DNA of 64,000 nt from Pseudomonas putida (GCF_022627325.1 NZ_JAETZZ010000009.1:186001-250000); one strand, 5' to 3'; shown: positions 1-8,520, counted from the stretch's first letter. Program-made: numbers and translations. Notes: a model not told the origin generated them from the sequence alone.

Positions 1-447
1 GAACCTACGCTTTACGGCCGTTACGAGAACATTTCTTTGCCTGAGCTGGGCGAAACCCTGAAGGCCAAGATGGATACCGGGGCTTACACCGCTTCGTTGT
101 CGGCCAAGGACATCGAGCGCTTCACGCGCGACGGCGAGGACTGGGTGCGTTTCCGCTTGGCGACCAAAGAGTCCGACGGCAAGGTCTACGAGCATAAGGT
201 TTCGCGGATCAGCAAGATCAAGAACCGCGCTGACGAAGACGACGAAGGCGATGCGCCCGAGCTGTCGCGCCGGCCGGTAATCGACCTTGAATTGTGCCTG
301 GGTGATGAGAAGCGCACCGTGGAAGTGAACCTGGTCGACCGCAGCAGCTTCAACTACCCATTGCTGGTGGGTGCCAAGGCGTTGCGCGAATTCAAGGCCG
401 CGGTAAATCCGGCAAAACGGTTCACTGCGGGCAAGCCTGACTGCTGA
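1..447 (+). CDS. Retropepsin-like Zn_protease-family protein (5' truncated)
   Basis: The reading frame is open from the first base, so the gene begins upstream of the window; a TTG at 37 is internal. The visible 148 residues contain an M-D-T-G-A-Y-T-A-S-L motif (from about base 67), which is the hallmark of the PF05618 family, once called ATP-dependent zinc proteases and structurally retropepsin-like. A second conserved stretch, Y-P-L-L-V-G, lies near the C-terminus. The gene is followed on the same strand by creBCD; I recall the same order in P. aeruginosa (PA0462 before creB). The substrate is unknown. RimB, which acts with RimK, belongs to the same family, but there is no rimK in view. Family assignment is fairly sure; enzymatic role is not. 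Confidence 0.8.
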   Translation, partial: EPTLYGRYENISLPELGETLKAKMDTGAYTASLSAKDIERFTRDGEDWVRFRLATKESDGKVYEHKVSRISKIKNRADEDDEGDAPELSRRPVIDLELCLGDEKRTVEVNLVDRSSFNYPLLVGAKALREFKAAVNPAKRFTAGKPDC

Positions 448-456
448 GCAGTCGCG

Positions 457-555
457 AGCCGCAAGCTACAAGCTACAAGCTGCAAGTTAAAGCAGATCGG
501 TGTAAGTTCATGCGATCCGCTTTTACTTGAAGCTTGAAGCTTGAGGCTTGCAGCT
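457..555. repeat. Long imperfect inverted repeat ending at the creB start
   Basis: Left arm 457-499 and right arm 513-555 pair over 43 positions with 36 matches, separated by a 13-nt loop. Both arms are built from short tandem units (AGCTACA / GCTTGAA). The right arm ends 3 nt before the creB ATG at 559, so the folded RNA would cover the creB ribosome-binding region. Repeats of this GCTTGAAGCTTGCAGCT style are common between Pseudomonas genes; a role in creB translation is inference. Confidence 0.8.
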
Positions 556-558
556 CAG

Positions 559-1239
559 ATGCCCCACATCCTCATCGTCGAAGACGAAGCCGCCATCGCC
601 GATACCTTGGTCTACGCCTTGCAGGCCGATGGCCATAGCACCGAATGGGTGACCCTCGGCGGTGTAGCCCTGGAGCAACAGCGGCTGCGCCCTGCCGACC
701 TGATCATCCTCGACATCGGACTGCCCGATATCAGTGGTTTCGAAACCTGTCGCCAGCTGCGCCGCTTCAGTGAGGTGCCGGTGATGTTCCTCAGTGCGCG
801 TGATGGTGAAATCGACCGTGTGGTCGGCCTGGAGATCGGTGCCGATGACTACGTGGTCAAACCCTTCAGCCCGCGTGAAGTGGCGGCGCGGGTTCGTGCG
901 ATCCTCAAGCGCATGGCGCCGCGGCAAGAAACTACCACCGAGGCGCCGCTGTTCCAGCTCGATACCCTGCGCATGCAAATCAGCTATCGCGCTCAGCCAC
1001 TGGTGCTGACGCGCCATGAGTTCCGCCTGTTGCAGTGCCTGCTCGAACAGCCACAACGAGTGTTCAGCCGCGAACAGTTGCTCGATGCCCTGGGGGTGGC
1101 CTCCGACGTCGGTTATGAACGCACCATCGACAGCCACATCAAGAGCCTGCGTGCCAAGCTGCGCCAGGTAGCTGCCGACGCCGAGCCGATCCAGACCCAC
1201 CGCGGCCTGGGTTACAGCTACAGCCCGGAACACGCCTGA
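559..1239 (+). CDS. creB: CreB, OmpR-family response regulator
   Basis: 226-residue two-component response regulator. The receiver domain fills residues 1-118, with the acidic pocket in L-I-V-E-D-E, the phospho-acceptor Asp52 (I-I-L-D-I-G-L-P-D) and Lys101 (Y-V-V-K-P-F). A winged-helix trans_reg_C DNA-binding domain follows at about 130-222 (R-H-E-F-R-L-L, and the H-I-K-S-L-R-A-K-L recognition helix). I chose the ATG at 559 because the receiver begins directly there; an in-frame TTG at 541 lies inside the inverted repeat. The stop overlaps the creC start (TGATG), implying translational coupling with its sensor kinase. In E. coli, Aeromonas and P. aeruginosa CreBC controls creD and beta-lactam or peptidoglycan-stress responses. 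There is no strong Shine-Dalgarno sequence; the start sits at the foot of a long hairpin. Confidence 0.93.
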   Translation: MPHILIVEDEAAIADTLVYALQADGHSTEWVTLGGVALEQQRLRPADLIILDIGLPDISGFETCRQLRRFSEVPVMFLSARDGEIDRVVGLEIGADDYVVKPFSPREVAARVRAILKRMAPRQETTTEAPLFQLDTLRMQISYRAQPLVLTRHEFRLLQCLLEQPQRVFSREQLLDALGVASDVGYERTIDSHIKSLRAKLRQVAADAEPIQTHRGLGYSYSPEHA

Positions 1240-2672
1240 TGCGCCTGGGCATCCGGATCTTTCTGGTGTACTTCCTGTTCGTCGGCTTGGCCGGTTACTT
1301 CCTGCTCAATACCGTGCGCGAGCAGATCCGCCCTGTGGTACGCCAGTCTTCCGAGGAAACCCTGGTCGACACGGCCAACCTCCTGGCCGAGATCCTCCAC
1401 GATGACGTCAAGGCCGGTACCCTGGCCCAGAGCCGCCTGCCTGAGGTGCTCAAGGCGTACGGCTTGCGCAGCCCGGGCGCACAGATCTGGGGCCTGGCCA
1501 AGAACCAGGTCAGCCACCGCATCTATGTGACCGATGCCAAAGGCATCGTGCTGCTCGATTCCAGCGGCCAGGACCTGGGCAAGGACTATTCGCGCTGGAA
1601 TGATGTGTACCTGACGCTGCGCGGCCAGTACGGTGCTCGTTCCACTCGCAGCGTGGAAGAGGATGAAAGCACCTCGGTGATGCACGTGGCCGCGCCGATC
1701 GTAGACCAGGGGCAGGTTATCGGCGTGGTCACAGTGGCCAAGCCCAACAGCTCGCTGCAACCGTACATCGACCGCTCCGAGCAGCGCTTGCTTGGCCTGG
1801 GGGTGGGGCTGATCGGCATGGGCCTGTTGATCGGCGCTGCGCTGTCTTGGTGGCTGGCCCGCTCCCTGCGCCGGCTGGCCCGCTATGCGCAGGCGGTCAG
1901 CGAAGGCCAGCGCGCCGCGTTGCCTTACTACAAGGGCGGTGAGCTGGCGCACCTGGCCAATGCGGTGGAGCGCATGCGCACACAGCTTGAGGGCAAGGCG
2001 TATGTGGAACGCTACGTTCACACCCTGACGCACGAGTTGAAGAGCCCGCTGGCGGCTATACGCGGCGCGTCTGAATTGCTCCAGGGTGATATGCCTGCCG
2101 AACAGCGGGCGCGCTTTGCCGGCAACATCGAGCGTGAAAGCGAGCGGCTGCAGCAGATGATCGAACGTTTGCTCAACCTGGCGCGCGTCGAGCAGATGCA
2201 GGCGCTGGAAGAGGAGCAGCAAGTTGCCTTGGCGGCGCTGGTCGATGAGCTGCTGCTGGCGCATGCCGCACGCATCGACGCAAACGGCCTGCAGGTGCGC
2301 CAGCGGGTGCCGGCAGGGATGTGGCTGCTGTGCGATCCGTTTCTCATGCGCCAGGCGCTGGCCAACTTGCTCGACAATGCGCTGGATTTCACCCCGCCGG
2401 CCGGGGCGCTGCTGTTCGAGCTGGAACGCGATGGCGAGCGGGTGGCGCTGAGCCTGTTCAATCAGGGGGAGGCGATACCCGCGTATGCCATCGGCCGGGT
2501 TGCCGAGCGTTTCTATTCGCTGCCGCGGCCGGGGAGTGGGCGCAAGAGCACCGGGCTGGGGCTGAACTTTGTGGATGAGGTGATGCAACTGCATGGTGGG
2601 TCGCTGGCGGTGGACAACGTCGATGGCGGGGTCCGGGTGCGGTTATGGCTGCCGGTGCGGCGCATCAGCTGA
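1239..2672 (+). CDS. creC: CreC, sensor histidine kinase
   Basis: 477-residue membrane histidine kinase. One transmembrane helix lies at about residues 6-24 and a second at about 183-206, enclosing a roughly 155-residue periplasmic sensor (includes R-I-Y-V-T-D-A-K-G-I-V, typical of CreC). HAMP follows at about 207-255. HisKA carries the phospho-accepting His265 in the context L-T-H-E-L-K-S-P-L. The HATPase_c domain shows the N box (N-L-L-D-N-A-L-D-F) and the G box (T-G-L-G-L-N-F-V). The start codon overlaps the creB stop. Length and order match CreC of enterobacteria and Pseudomonas. It phosphorylates CreB; the natural stimulus is unsettled (metabolic state or peptidoglycan damage). Confidence 0.93.
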   Translation: MRLGIRIFLVYFLFVGLAGYFLLNTVREQIRPVVRQSSEETLVDTANLLAEILHDDVKAGTLAQSRLPEVLKAYGLRSPGAQIWGLAKNQVSHRIYVTDAKGIVLLDSSGQDLGKDYSRWNDVYLTLRGQYGARSTRSVEEDESTSVMHVAAPIVDQGQVIGVVTVAKPNSSLQPYIDRSEQRLLGLGVGLIGMGLLIGAALSWWLARSLRRLARYAQAVSEGQRAALPYYKGGELAHLANAVERMRTQLEGKAYVERYVHTLTHELKSPLAAIRGASELLQGDMPAEQRARFAGNIERESERLQQMIERLLNLARVEQMQALEEEQQVALAALVDELLLAHAARIDANGLQVRQRVPAGMWLLCDPFLMRQALANLLDNALDFTPPAGALLFELERDGERVALSLFNQGEAIPAYAIGRVAERFYSLPRPGSGRKSTGLGLNFVDEVMQLHGGSLAVDNVDGGVRVRLWLPVRRIS

Positions 2673-2698
2673 GATTGCTGGGGCTGCTTTGCAGCCCA

Positions 2699-2716
2699 TC
2701 GCTGGCTTGCCAGCGA
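2699..2716. repeat. Short perfect palindrome, REP-like, between creC and creD
   Basis: TCGCTGGC-TT-GCCAGCGA forms a perfect 8-bp stem with a 2-nt loop, 27 nt after the creC stop. It resembles the core of P. putida REP sequences but with altered bases. It could trim or partly terminate the creBC transcript before creD. Confidence 0.55.
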
Positions 2717-2731
2717 TTTGGCCCTCGAAAA

Positions 2732-2747
2732 TACACACGATCTCCAC
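2732..2747 (+). promoter_or_regulatory. Possible CreB box (cre/blr-tag) upstream of creD
   Basis: TACAC-N6-TCCAC matches the known CreB tag TTCAC-N6-TTCAC at 8 of 10 defined positions with the exact 6-nt spacer. It lies 64 nt before the creD start, a sensible place for an activator site. CreB activation of creD through this tag is established in E. coli and Aeromonas; its use here is inferred. Confidence 0.45.
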
Positions 2748-2810
2748 ACACGCTCCTCAATGCCTCCATGCAAGGCGCAGACACTGCGCCCACTGCCAAT
2801 GGAGGCCCCT

Positions 2811-4139
2811 ATGAACAAGACCCTCGGTTACAAACTCGGCATGATCGCCGTGCTCATCATGCTGCTGCTCATCCCATTGCTGCTGATCAACGGCCTGATC
2901 GATGAACGCCAGGCCCTGCGTGACAACGTACTGCAGGACATCGCCCGTAGCGCCAGTTTCGACCAGCAGATCAGCGGGCCGCTGCTGGTGGTGCCATACC
3001 GCAAGGTGCAGCGCCGCTGGATCGACAAGGGCGGCCAGAGCGTGCAGGAAACCAGCACTGTCGCCGGCCACCTGTATTTCCTCCCGGAAACCTTCGATGC
3101 CGACCTCGGCGTGGACACCGAACTGCGGGCGCGGGGTATCTACCAGGCGCGGCTGTTCCATGCCAAAGGGCGACTTGCGGGCCGTTTTCAGCTGCCGGAG
3201 CGCTGGGGCATCGACAAGGACTTCGACGACTACCGCTTCGACAAGCCGTTTCTGGTGGTCGGCATAAGCGACATTCGCGGCATTGAAAATGCCCTGGAAC
3301 TCGACATCGATGGCCAGCGCCTGGCGTTCGAAGCCGGGACCAGGCTGGACTGGCTGCGCAGTGGCGTGCACGTCGCGCTGCCGCAACTGGATGGCCAGCA
3401 GGCCCGCGCGTTCACCTACGGTTTCGATCTGGCACTGCAAGGCACCGGGCAACTGCACCTGTTGCCAGTGGGCCGCACCAGCAGCGTGGACATGCGGGCC
3501 AACTGGCCGCACCCCAGCTTCGTTGGCAGTTACCTGCCAAGCCGCCGCGAAATCGACGACAAAGGCTTCAGCGCGCACTGGCAGACCTCATTCTTCGCCA
3601 CCAACCTTGAAGATGCCCTGCGCCAATGTGCCGGCAGCGGGCAGTGTGCGGAGTTCAGCGAGCGGACCTTCGGGGTGAGTTTCATCGACCCGGTGGACCA
3701 GTACCTCAAGAGTGAGCGGGCCATCAAGTACGCGTTGTTGTTCATCGCCCTGACCTTTGCCGGTTTCTTCCTGTTCGAGGTGCTGAAGAACCTCAGCGTG
3801 CACCCCGTGCAGTACACCCTGGTGGGGGTGGCTCTGGCGTTCTTCTACCTGCTGTTGCTTTCGTTGTCCGAGCACATCGGTTTTGGCCTGGCGTATGGCC
3901 TGTCAGCCTCGGCCTGCGTGTCGCTGCTCGGCTTCTACCTGAGCCACGTATTGCGCAGCCTGATGCGTGGCGTGAGCTTTGCGGCGGGGTTGGCGGTGTT
4001 GTACGCACTGCTCTACGGGCTGCTCAGTGCCGAGGACTATGCGCTGTTGATGGGCTCGCTGCTGTGCTTTGGCTTGCTGGGTGTGTTCATGGTGCTGACC
4101 CGTCGCCTGGACTGGGCCCGGGTGGGGAGGGCGGCATGA
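2811..4139 (+). CDS. creD: CreD, inner-membrane protein of the Cre regulon
   Basis: 442-residue CreD family membrane protein. A single N-terminal transmembrane helix (about residues 10-27, rich in I/L/M) leads into a large extracytoplasmic domain (about 30-300) with family motifs such as G-P-L-L-V-V-P-Y and Y-L-P-S-R-R-E-I. About five closely packed helices fill the C-terminal third. I chose the ATG at 2811 because GGAGG lies just upstream and the protein begins M-N-K-T-L-G-Y-K; the frame is open farther upstream but that part is not protein-like. CreD is the main target of CreB in several species, and its loss or overproduction alters envelope integrity and beta-lactam response. Its biochemical function is unknown. 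It is separated from creC by a palindrome and a possible CreB box, so it probably has its own promoter. Confidence 0.92.
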   Translation: MNKTLGYKLGMIAVLIMLLLIPLLLINGLIDERQALRDNVLQDIARSASFDQQISGPLLVVPYRKVQRRWIDKGGQSVQETSTVAGHLYFLPETFDADLGVDTELRARGIYQARLFHAKGRLAGRFQLPERWGIDKDFDDYRFDKPFLVVGISDIRGIENALELDIDGQRLAFEAGTRLDWLRSGVHVALPQLDGQQARAFTYGFDLALQGTGQLHLLPVGRTSSVDMRANWPHPSFVGSYLPSRREIDDKGFSAHWQTSFFATNLEDALRQCAGSGQCAEFSERTFGVSFIDPVDQYLKSERAIKYALLFIALTFAGFFLFEVLKNLSVHPVQYTLVGVALAFFYLLLLSLSEHIGFGLAYGLSASACVSLLGFYLSHVLRSLMRGVSFAAGLAVLYALLYGLLSAEDYALLMGSLLCFGLLGVFMVLTRRLDWARVGRAA

Positions 4140-4232
4140 GGGAGGACAGAGAGATCGGGCGGTGGCTGGCTCACAGGATTGGGCAGCTGTTTCCCGTGAT
4201 GCCCCGCTGAGGCCGATGGTTGCCATGCAGAG

Positions 4233-4361
4233 CAATCGCCGGCAAGCCCCACAGGTTCGCTGCAGTTCTGAAGGGCAGTCCACATCCCTGTGGGGGCAAC
4301 TGTCTTGCTCAACGTGCAAAAGCTGGCGCGATGCCGGTGGGAGCCGGCTTGCCGGCGATCG
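4233..4361. repeat. Pair of inverted P. putida-type REP elements
   Basis: 4233-4255 (CAATCGCCGGCAAGCCCC...) and 4337-4361 (...GAGCCGGCTTGCCGGCGATCG) are oppositely oriented copies of the P. putida REP core. They fill the gap between the convergent creD and glutathione transferase genes, where such elements usually sit and may help terminate or stabilise transcripts. I see no gene in 4140-4368. Confidence 0.8.
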
Positions 4362-4368
4362 CGCTGTA

Positions 4369-4992
4369 TCAGGCGATCGGTGCTGTGGCGACCATCGACG
4401 GGCGCTTGGCCACCTCGGCATACCACGCCGCCAACCCTGGCTGCCGCTCGCGCCAGCCGAAATCGGGCTGGCGCAAGTCCAGGTAGCCCAGCGCACAGGC
4501 CACGCCAATCGCGGCCAGATCAAAGCCGGATATCAGTTCAGCCAGGTGCTCCTGCTCCAGGTTGGCCAGGCTGCGGCGGATTTTCTCCCGCTGCGCTTCG
4601 AGCCAGCCGTCCCAGCGCTTGTCCTCAGGCCGCAGGACGCTCTCATAGCGGCTGGAAACCGCCGCATCCATGATCGCGTCGGCCTGCGACACCAGCGTCA
4701 TGCGCCGCCAGCGCGCCGAGCCCTCGCGCGGCAGCAGCGGCAGGCCGACATGCTGCAGGTCGAGGTATTCGCAGATGACCCGGCTGTCATGCAGCACAGT
4801 GCCATCTTCCAGGCGCAGGGCCGGGATCTTGCCGATCGGGTTGCCGTGGTTGAGCTGGTCATCGCCGCTGACCGGGGTGATGTTCACCCCCTGCAGCGCC
4901 ACGCGCTCAAGCTGCCCGGTCTCGTGCAGCACGACCATCACCTTGCGCACGAATGGCGACAGCGGTGAGTGGAACAGGGTCATCGTGCTCAT
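4369..4992 (-). CDS. Glutathione S-transferase family protein
   Basis: 207 residues with the GST layout: an N-terminal thioredoxin-like domain (M-T-L-F-H-S-P-L-S-P-F-V-R-K, then G-K-I-P-A-L-R-L-E-D-G with the cis-Pro, then the glutathione-contact D-S-R-V-I-C-E-Y-L) and an all-helical C-terminal domain from about residue 90. The Ser in S-P-L-S-P-F-V-R-K may be the thiol-activating residue, as in stringent-starvation or zeta-like GSTs. The gene begins 3 nt after the msrA stop, so the two are probably co-transcribed. Both would act in oxidative or electrophile stress. The exact substrate class cannot be told. A second in-frame ATG lies at 4981-4983. Confidence 0.85.
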   Translation of the reverse strand: MSTMTLFHSPLSPFVRKVMVVLHETGQLERVALQGVNITPVSGDDQLNHGNPIGKIPALRLEDGTVLHDSRVICEYLDLQHVGLPLLPREGSARWRRMTLVSQADAIMDAAVSSRYESVLRPEDKRWDGWLEAQREKIRRSLANLEQEHLAELISGFDLAAIGVACALGYLDLRQPDFGWRERQPGLAAWYAEVAKRPSMVATAPIA

Positions 4993-4995
4993 GGT

Positions 4996-5664
4996 TCAGT
5001 TGCCCTGCAGGCTGGGTGGCAGGCACACACCGGTGCCGCCGATACCGCAGTAGCCGTCTGGGTTCTTGGCCAGGTACTGCTGGTGGTAAGCCTCGGCGAA
5101 GTACACGGTCGGCGCCTGGTCGATTTCGGTGGTGATCTCGCCGAAACCGGCCTTGTTCAGCTCGGCCTGGAAGGCGTCGCGGCTGGCTTTGGCGTCTTCG
5201 AGCTGCTGGGGCGAGGTGCAGTAGATGGCCGAGCGGTACTGGGTGCCGACGTCGTTGCCCTGGCGCATGCCCTGGGTCGGGTTGTGCAGTTCCCAGAACA
5301 TCGCCAGCAACTCGCGGTAGCTGACCTTGTCCTTGTCGAACACCACCAGGACGACTTCAGTGTGGCCAGTCAGGCCCGAGCAGACTTCTTCGTAGGTGGG
5401 GTTGGGGGTAAAGCCGCCCGCATAGCCGACCACGGTGCTGACCACGCCTTCACGCTGCCAGAAGCGGCGCTCGGCGCCCCAGAAGCAACCCAGGCCGAAG
5501 ATCGCGAAGTCGACGCTGCCTTCAAAGAACGGGCCGAGCAGCGGGGTGTCTTTGAAGACGTAGTGGAACTCGGGCAGGGACATTGGCGTTTCGCGGCCAG
5601 GCAGGGCCTGTTCCGCGGTTGGCATGACGTTTTTGTTCACCAGGATTTCCGAACGCAGGACCAT
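4996..5664 (-). CDS. msrA: Peptide methionine sulfoxide reductase MsrA
   Basis: 222 residues. The MsrA signature [11 protein letters not shown] places the catalytic cysteine at residue 60. Downstream are the expected [12 protein letters not shown] and G-T-Q-Y-R-S-A-I-Y motifs, and a C-terminal E-A-Y-H-Q-Q-Y-L...G-Y-C-G region with a resolving cysteine. It reduces methionine-S-sulfoxide in proteins, repairing oxidative damage in the cytosol. The N-terminal extension of about 50 residues is normal for the Pseudomonas and E. coli type. It is followed 3 nt later by a GST gene. A REP pair lies upstream. Confidence 0.95.
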   Translation of the reverse strand: MVLRSEILVNKNVMPTAEQALPGRETPMSLPEFHYVFKDTPLLGPFFEGSVDFAIFGLGCFWGAERRFWQREGVVSTVVGYAGGFTPNPTYEEVCSGLTGHTEVVLVVFDKDKVSYRELLAMFWELHNPTQGMRQGNDVGTQYRSAIYCTSPQQLEDAKASRDAFQAELNKAGFGEITTEIDQAPTVYFAEAYHQQYLAKNPDGYCGIGGTGVCLPPSLQGN

Positions 5665-5700
5665 GGCCGTTCCTCTGTGTTTTCAGTTGGACAGGATGTG

Positions 5701-5791
5701 GCCTCATCGCCGGCACGCCGGCTACACCAGCAACCCCACAGGCGTTGCTAACGGTGCCTACCTGTGGGAGCCGGCTTGCCGGCGATGAGGC
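5701..5791. repeat. Inverted REP pair forming a long hairpin
   Basis: The arms at 5701-5723 and 5769-5791 match at 22 of 23 positions after reverse complementing, each containing the CGCCGGC..GCCGGC REP core; CCACAGG/CCTGTGG extends the pairing inward. The pair sits between msrA and the downstream end of the GGDEF/EAL gene, both on the minus strand. Confidence 0.85.
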
Positions 5792-5829
5792 CCGAATGGG
5801 CTCTATAGTGCCCGAGGATTACGCAGCTG

Positions 5830-8520
5830 TCAGGCCATTGGACCGCGCGGATAGCGCTTGAGTCGTTCGGCCAGCTCCCGCCCCGGGATCGGCCGGTCGA
5901 ACAGATACCCTTGGCCCACATCGCAACGATGCCGGCGCAGGAAGGCCAGCTGCTCAGGCGTCTCGATCCCTTCTGCCACCACCTTGAGCTTGAGGTTGTG
6001 GGCCATGGCCACCACCGCCGAGGTGATCTCCATGTCGTCCTGGTTGTCGGGGATTTCGTTGATGAAGCTGCGGTCGATCTTGATGATGTCGATCGGGAAT
6101 TTCTTCAGGTAGCTCAGCGACGAATAACCGGTGCCGAAGTCATCCATGGCCAGGGTCAGGCCCAGTGCCTTCAGCTCGTCGAGCTGACGGTGGGTATCCT
6201 CGGTAGCTTCCAGCAGCAGGCCCTCGGTCAGCTCCAGCTCCAGCAGGTGCGCAGGCAGGGCTTCTTCATGGAGGATCGAGGCGATCGACGCCACCAGGTC
6301 GGGGTCGGAGAACTGCTTGGGCGACAGGTTGATGGCCACGTGCAGGTTGCCCATGCCGGCCTCGCGCAGTTGCTGGCTCATACGGCACGACTGGCGCACC
6401 ACCCACTTGCCGATGGGGATGATCAGGCCGGTTTCTTCCGCCACGCTGATGAACTGGTCCGGGCGGATCATGCCGCGCTCGGGGTGGTTCCAGCGCAGCA
6501 GTGCTTCGAGCCCCAGCAGGCGGCCACTGCGCAGGCACAGCTTGGGCTGGTAGAACACCTCCAGCTCGTTCTGGGTCAAGGCGCGGCGCAGGTTGTTCTC
6601 GACGAACAGCTTGTAGCTGGCTTCGGCATTGAGCACTTCGGTGAATACCTGCACCTGATGCTTGCCGTTGGCCTTGGCCTTGTGCAGGGCAAGGCCGGCA
6701 TTTTTCATGAGGGTGGTCGGGTCACTGCCGTGCAGCGGCGCGCAGGCCAGGCCTACCGAGGCGGTCACGTTGATCAACTGGTTGTCGACGAACATCGGCT
6801 TGTCGAGGGTGCGCAGCAGCTGCTGGGCGACGCCCTGGCCGTCTTCCAGGCTGGTGTCGTCGAGCAGCACGGCGAATTCGTTACTGGCGAAGCGGGCCAG
6901 CACGCCGCCAACGCTCAGGCTGTTACGCAGGCGCCGGGCCAGGCTGATCAGCAGCTTGTCACCGGTCTGGTGGCCAAGGCTGTCGTTGATCCGCTTGAAG
7001 TTGTCGATATCCACCAGCAGCAGGCAGATCGGGCTCTGCTCATCCCGGGCAAAGCGCTCGTCAAGGCTGCGGATGAACGCCGGGCGGTTGCCCAGGTTGG
7101 TCAGGTTGTCGGTGTAGGCCAGGCGCTCGATGCGCTGCTGGGCCAGCTTGGTCTGGGTGACGTCTTCGTAGATGCCGATGTAATGGGTGAGCTCACGGTT
7201 GTCGCCATACACCTTGGAAATCGACAGCTGGCCCCAGTAGGGCTCAAGGTTCTTGCGCCGGCTTTTGAATTCGCCCTGCCAGCTGTTGCCCATGGCCAGG
7301 CTCGACGGGGTGTCGAACAGCAGTTCGCTGAGGTTCTCCAGCGCCGGCAACTCTGCCAGGTGGTGGCCTTGTACTTCATCGGTGCTGTATTGAGTGATCG
7401 CGGTGAAACTTGGGTTGACGTACTCCACCACGCCGTCGCGGTTGACCAGCAGGAAGGCGCTGGCGCTTTGCTCCACCGCGCGCTGGAACAAGTGCAGGGC
7501 GCTGGCGGCGGTGCGCCGGTTATGGTTGGTGATGACCTGGGCGAACTGGTCGGCCAACTCACCGGCAAAGGCGATTTCGTCCGACTGCCAGGTCCGCGGC
7601 TGGCCGGTCTGCTCCAGGCACAGCACGCCAACCACCTGGCCATCGACGCGGATGCTGGCATCGAGCATGGCATTGTTGTCGGCGTAGAGGCTCTCGGCCA
7701 GTTCACGGGTGCGCGGGTCGTGGTTGGCGTTGTGGGCATCGATGGCGCGGCTGGCGTGCAGGGCATCGAGGTAGTCGGGGAAGCGGCTGGCATCGATGGG
7801 CTCGGGCAGGCGATGCACTTGCTCGCTGCGCAACCAGGCGCTGATCGGCTCCAGGCGCTGGTCTTCCAGGTGCCAGATGCTGGCGCAGTCCACCTTGTAG
7901 ATCTCGCAGGCGCTGCGGGTTATCAGTTGGGCGGCTTCGAGCAGCGAATTTTCCGCGCTGTAGCGCTGGCGGGCGAGGCGCAGGATCAGGTCCTGCTGGC
8001 TGCGCACGCGCTCGAGGTGTTCCAGCTGTTCCTGCTGGGCGCGCTGGTTCAGCTGCAGGGCAAGTTGCAGGCGGCTGTTACGCGATTCAAGGTCGTCGGC
8101 ATCCACTTCGACAGCCTCTTCGGGCAGGTCGTCGAGTACCGTCAGAAACCCGCGCAACAGTTGGCGGTTGTGCTGCCTGTAGGCTTCACCCGCTTCGAGC
8201 AGGCGCAGCGAGCGCGGCTGGGCATGCAGGGTGTAGCGCACACGGTAATAGCCACGGGTGCTCAGTTGCCGCTGAATCTCGTCATGCAGCCGGTAGCGGG
8301 CCTCAGGCTCCATCAGGCTGGCATACGGTGAATCGACCAGCGCGCACAGCTGGGAAGCCGCTAGCCCGAACTGGCGTTCGCAGGCCGGGTCGAGGTAAAG
8401 CATTGCCCAAGTGGCTTCGTTGAGCCTTTCGAAACGCAGCATGCCGAGCCGTGAAGGCACGGGAAGCTGCGTGACGACCTCGGCCGCCACACGGCTGGCG
8501 GCATCGGGTTGGCTTTTCAT
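5830..8520 (-). CDS. GAF-PAS-GGDEF-EAL protein; likely c-di-GMP phosphodiesterase
   Basis: 896-residue multidomain signalling protein with no obvious transmembrane helix. In order: an N-terminal PAS-like region (about 20-120), a coiled-coil-prone stretch (about 150-200), a GAF-type sensor (about 210-340), a PAS domain (about 350-450, Y-I-G-I-Y-E-D-V-T), GGDEF (about 470-620) and EAL (about 640-890). In the GGDEF domain the signature is R-F-A-S-N-E-F near residue 545, so both glycines are lost and cyclase activity is unlikely. The EAL domain keeps L-E-A-L-L-R-W (about 672), N-L-S-P-K-Q-F, E-L-T-E-G, M-D-D-F-G-T-G-Y and V-A-E-G-I-E-T, as expected of an active phosphodiesterase. I chose the ATG at 8520; another lies 63 nt upstream (8583) and neither has a strong ribosome-binding site. 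Confidence 0.88.
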   Translation of the reverse strand: MKSQPDAASRVAAEVVTQLPVPSRLGMLRFERLNEATWAMLYLDPACERQFGLAASQLCALVDSPYASLMEPEARYRLHDEIQRQLSTRGYYRVRYTLHAQPRSLRLLEAGEAYRQHNRQLLRGFLTVLDDLPEEAVEVDADDLESRNSRLQLALQLNQRAQQEQLEHLERVRSQQDLILRLARQRYSAENSLLEAAQLITRSACEIYKVDCASIWHLEDQRLEPISAWLRSEQVHRLPEPIDASRFPDYLDALHASRAIDAHNANHDPRTRELAESLYADNNAMLDASIRVDGQVVGVLCLEQTGQPRTWQSDEIAFAGELADQFAQVITNHNRRTAASALHLFQRAVEQSASAFLLVNRDGVVEYVNPSFTAITQYSTDEVQGHHLAELPALENLSELLFDTPSSLAMGNSWQGEFKSRRKNLEPYWGQLSISKVYGDNRELTHYIGIYEDVTQTKLAQQRIERLAYTDNLTNLGNRPAFIRSLDERFARDEQSPICLLLVDIDNFKRINDSLGHQTGDKLLISLARRLRNSLSVGGVLARFASNEFAVLLDDTSLEDGQGVAQQLLRTLDKPMFVDNQLINVTASVGLACAPLHGSDPTTLMKNAGLALHKAKANGKHQVQVFTEVLNAEASYKLFVENNLRRALTQNELEVFYQPKLCLRSGRLLGLEALLRWNHPERGMIRPDQFISVAEETGLIIPIGKWVVRQSCRMSQQLREAGMGNLHVAINLSPKQFSDPDLVASIASILHEEALPAHLLELELTEGLLLEATEDTHRQLDELKALGLTLAMDDFGTGYSSLSYLKKFPIDIIKIDRSFINEIPDNQDDMEITSAVVAMAHNLKLKVVAEGIETPEQLAFLRRHRCDVGQGYLFDRPIPGRELAERLKRYPRGPMA

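Noticed and set aside
1218..2594. Long minus-strand frame opposite creC (458 codons)
   Set aside because: Composition is that of a shadow frame (Gln/Ala/Arg-rich, no domain); creC on the plus strand is unambiguous.
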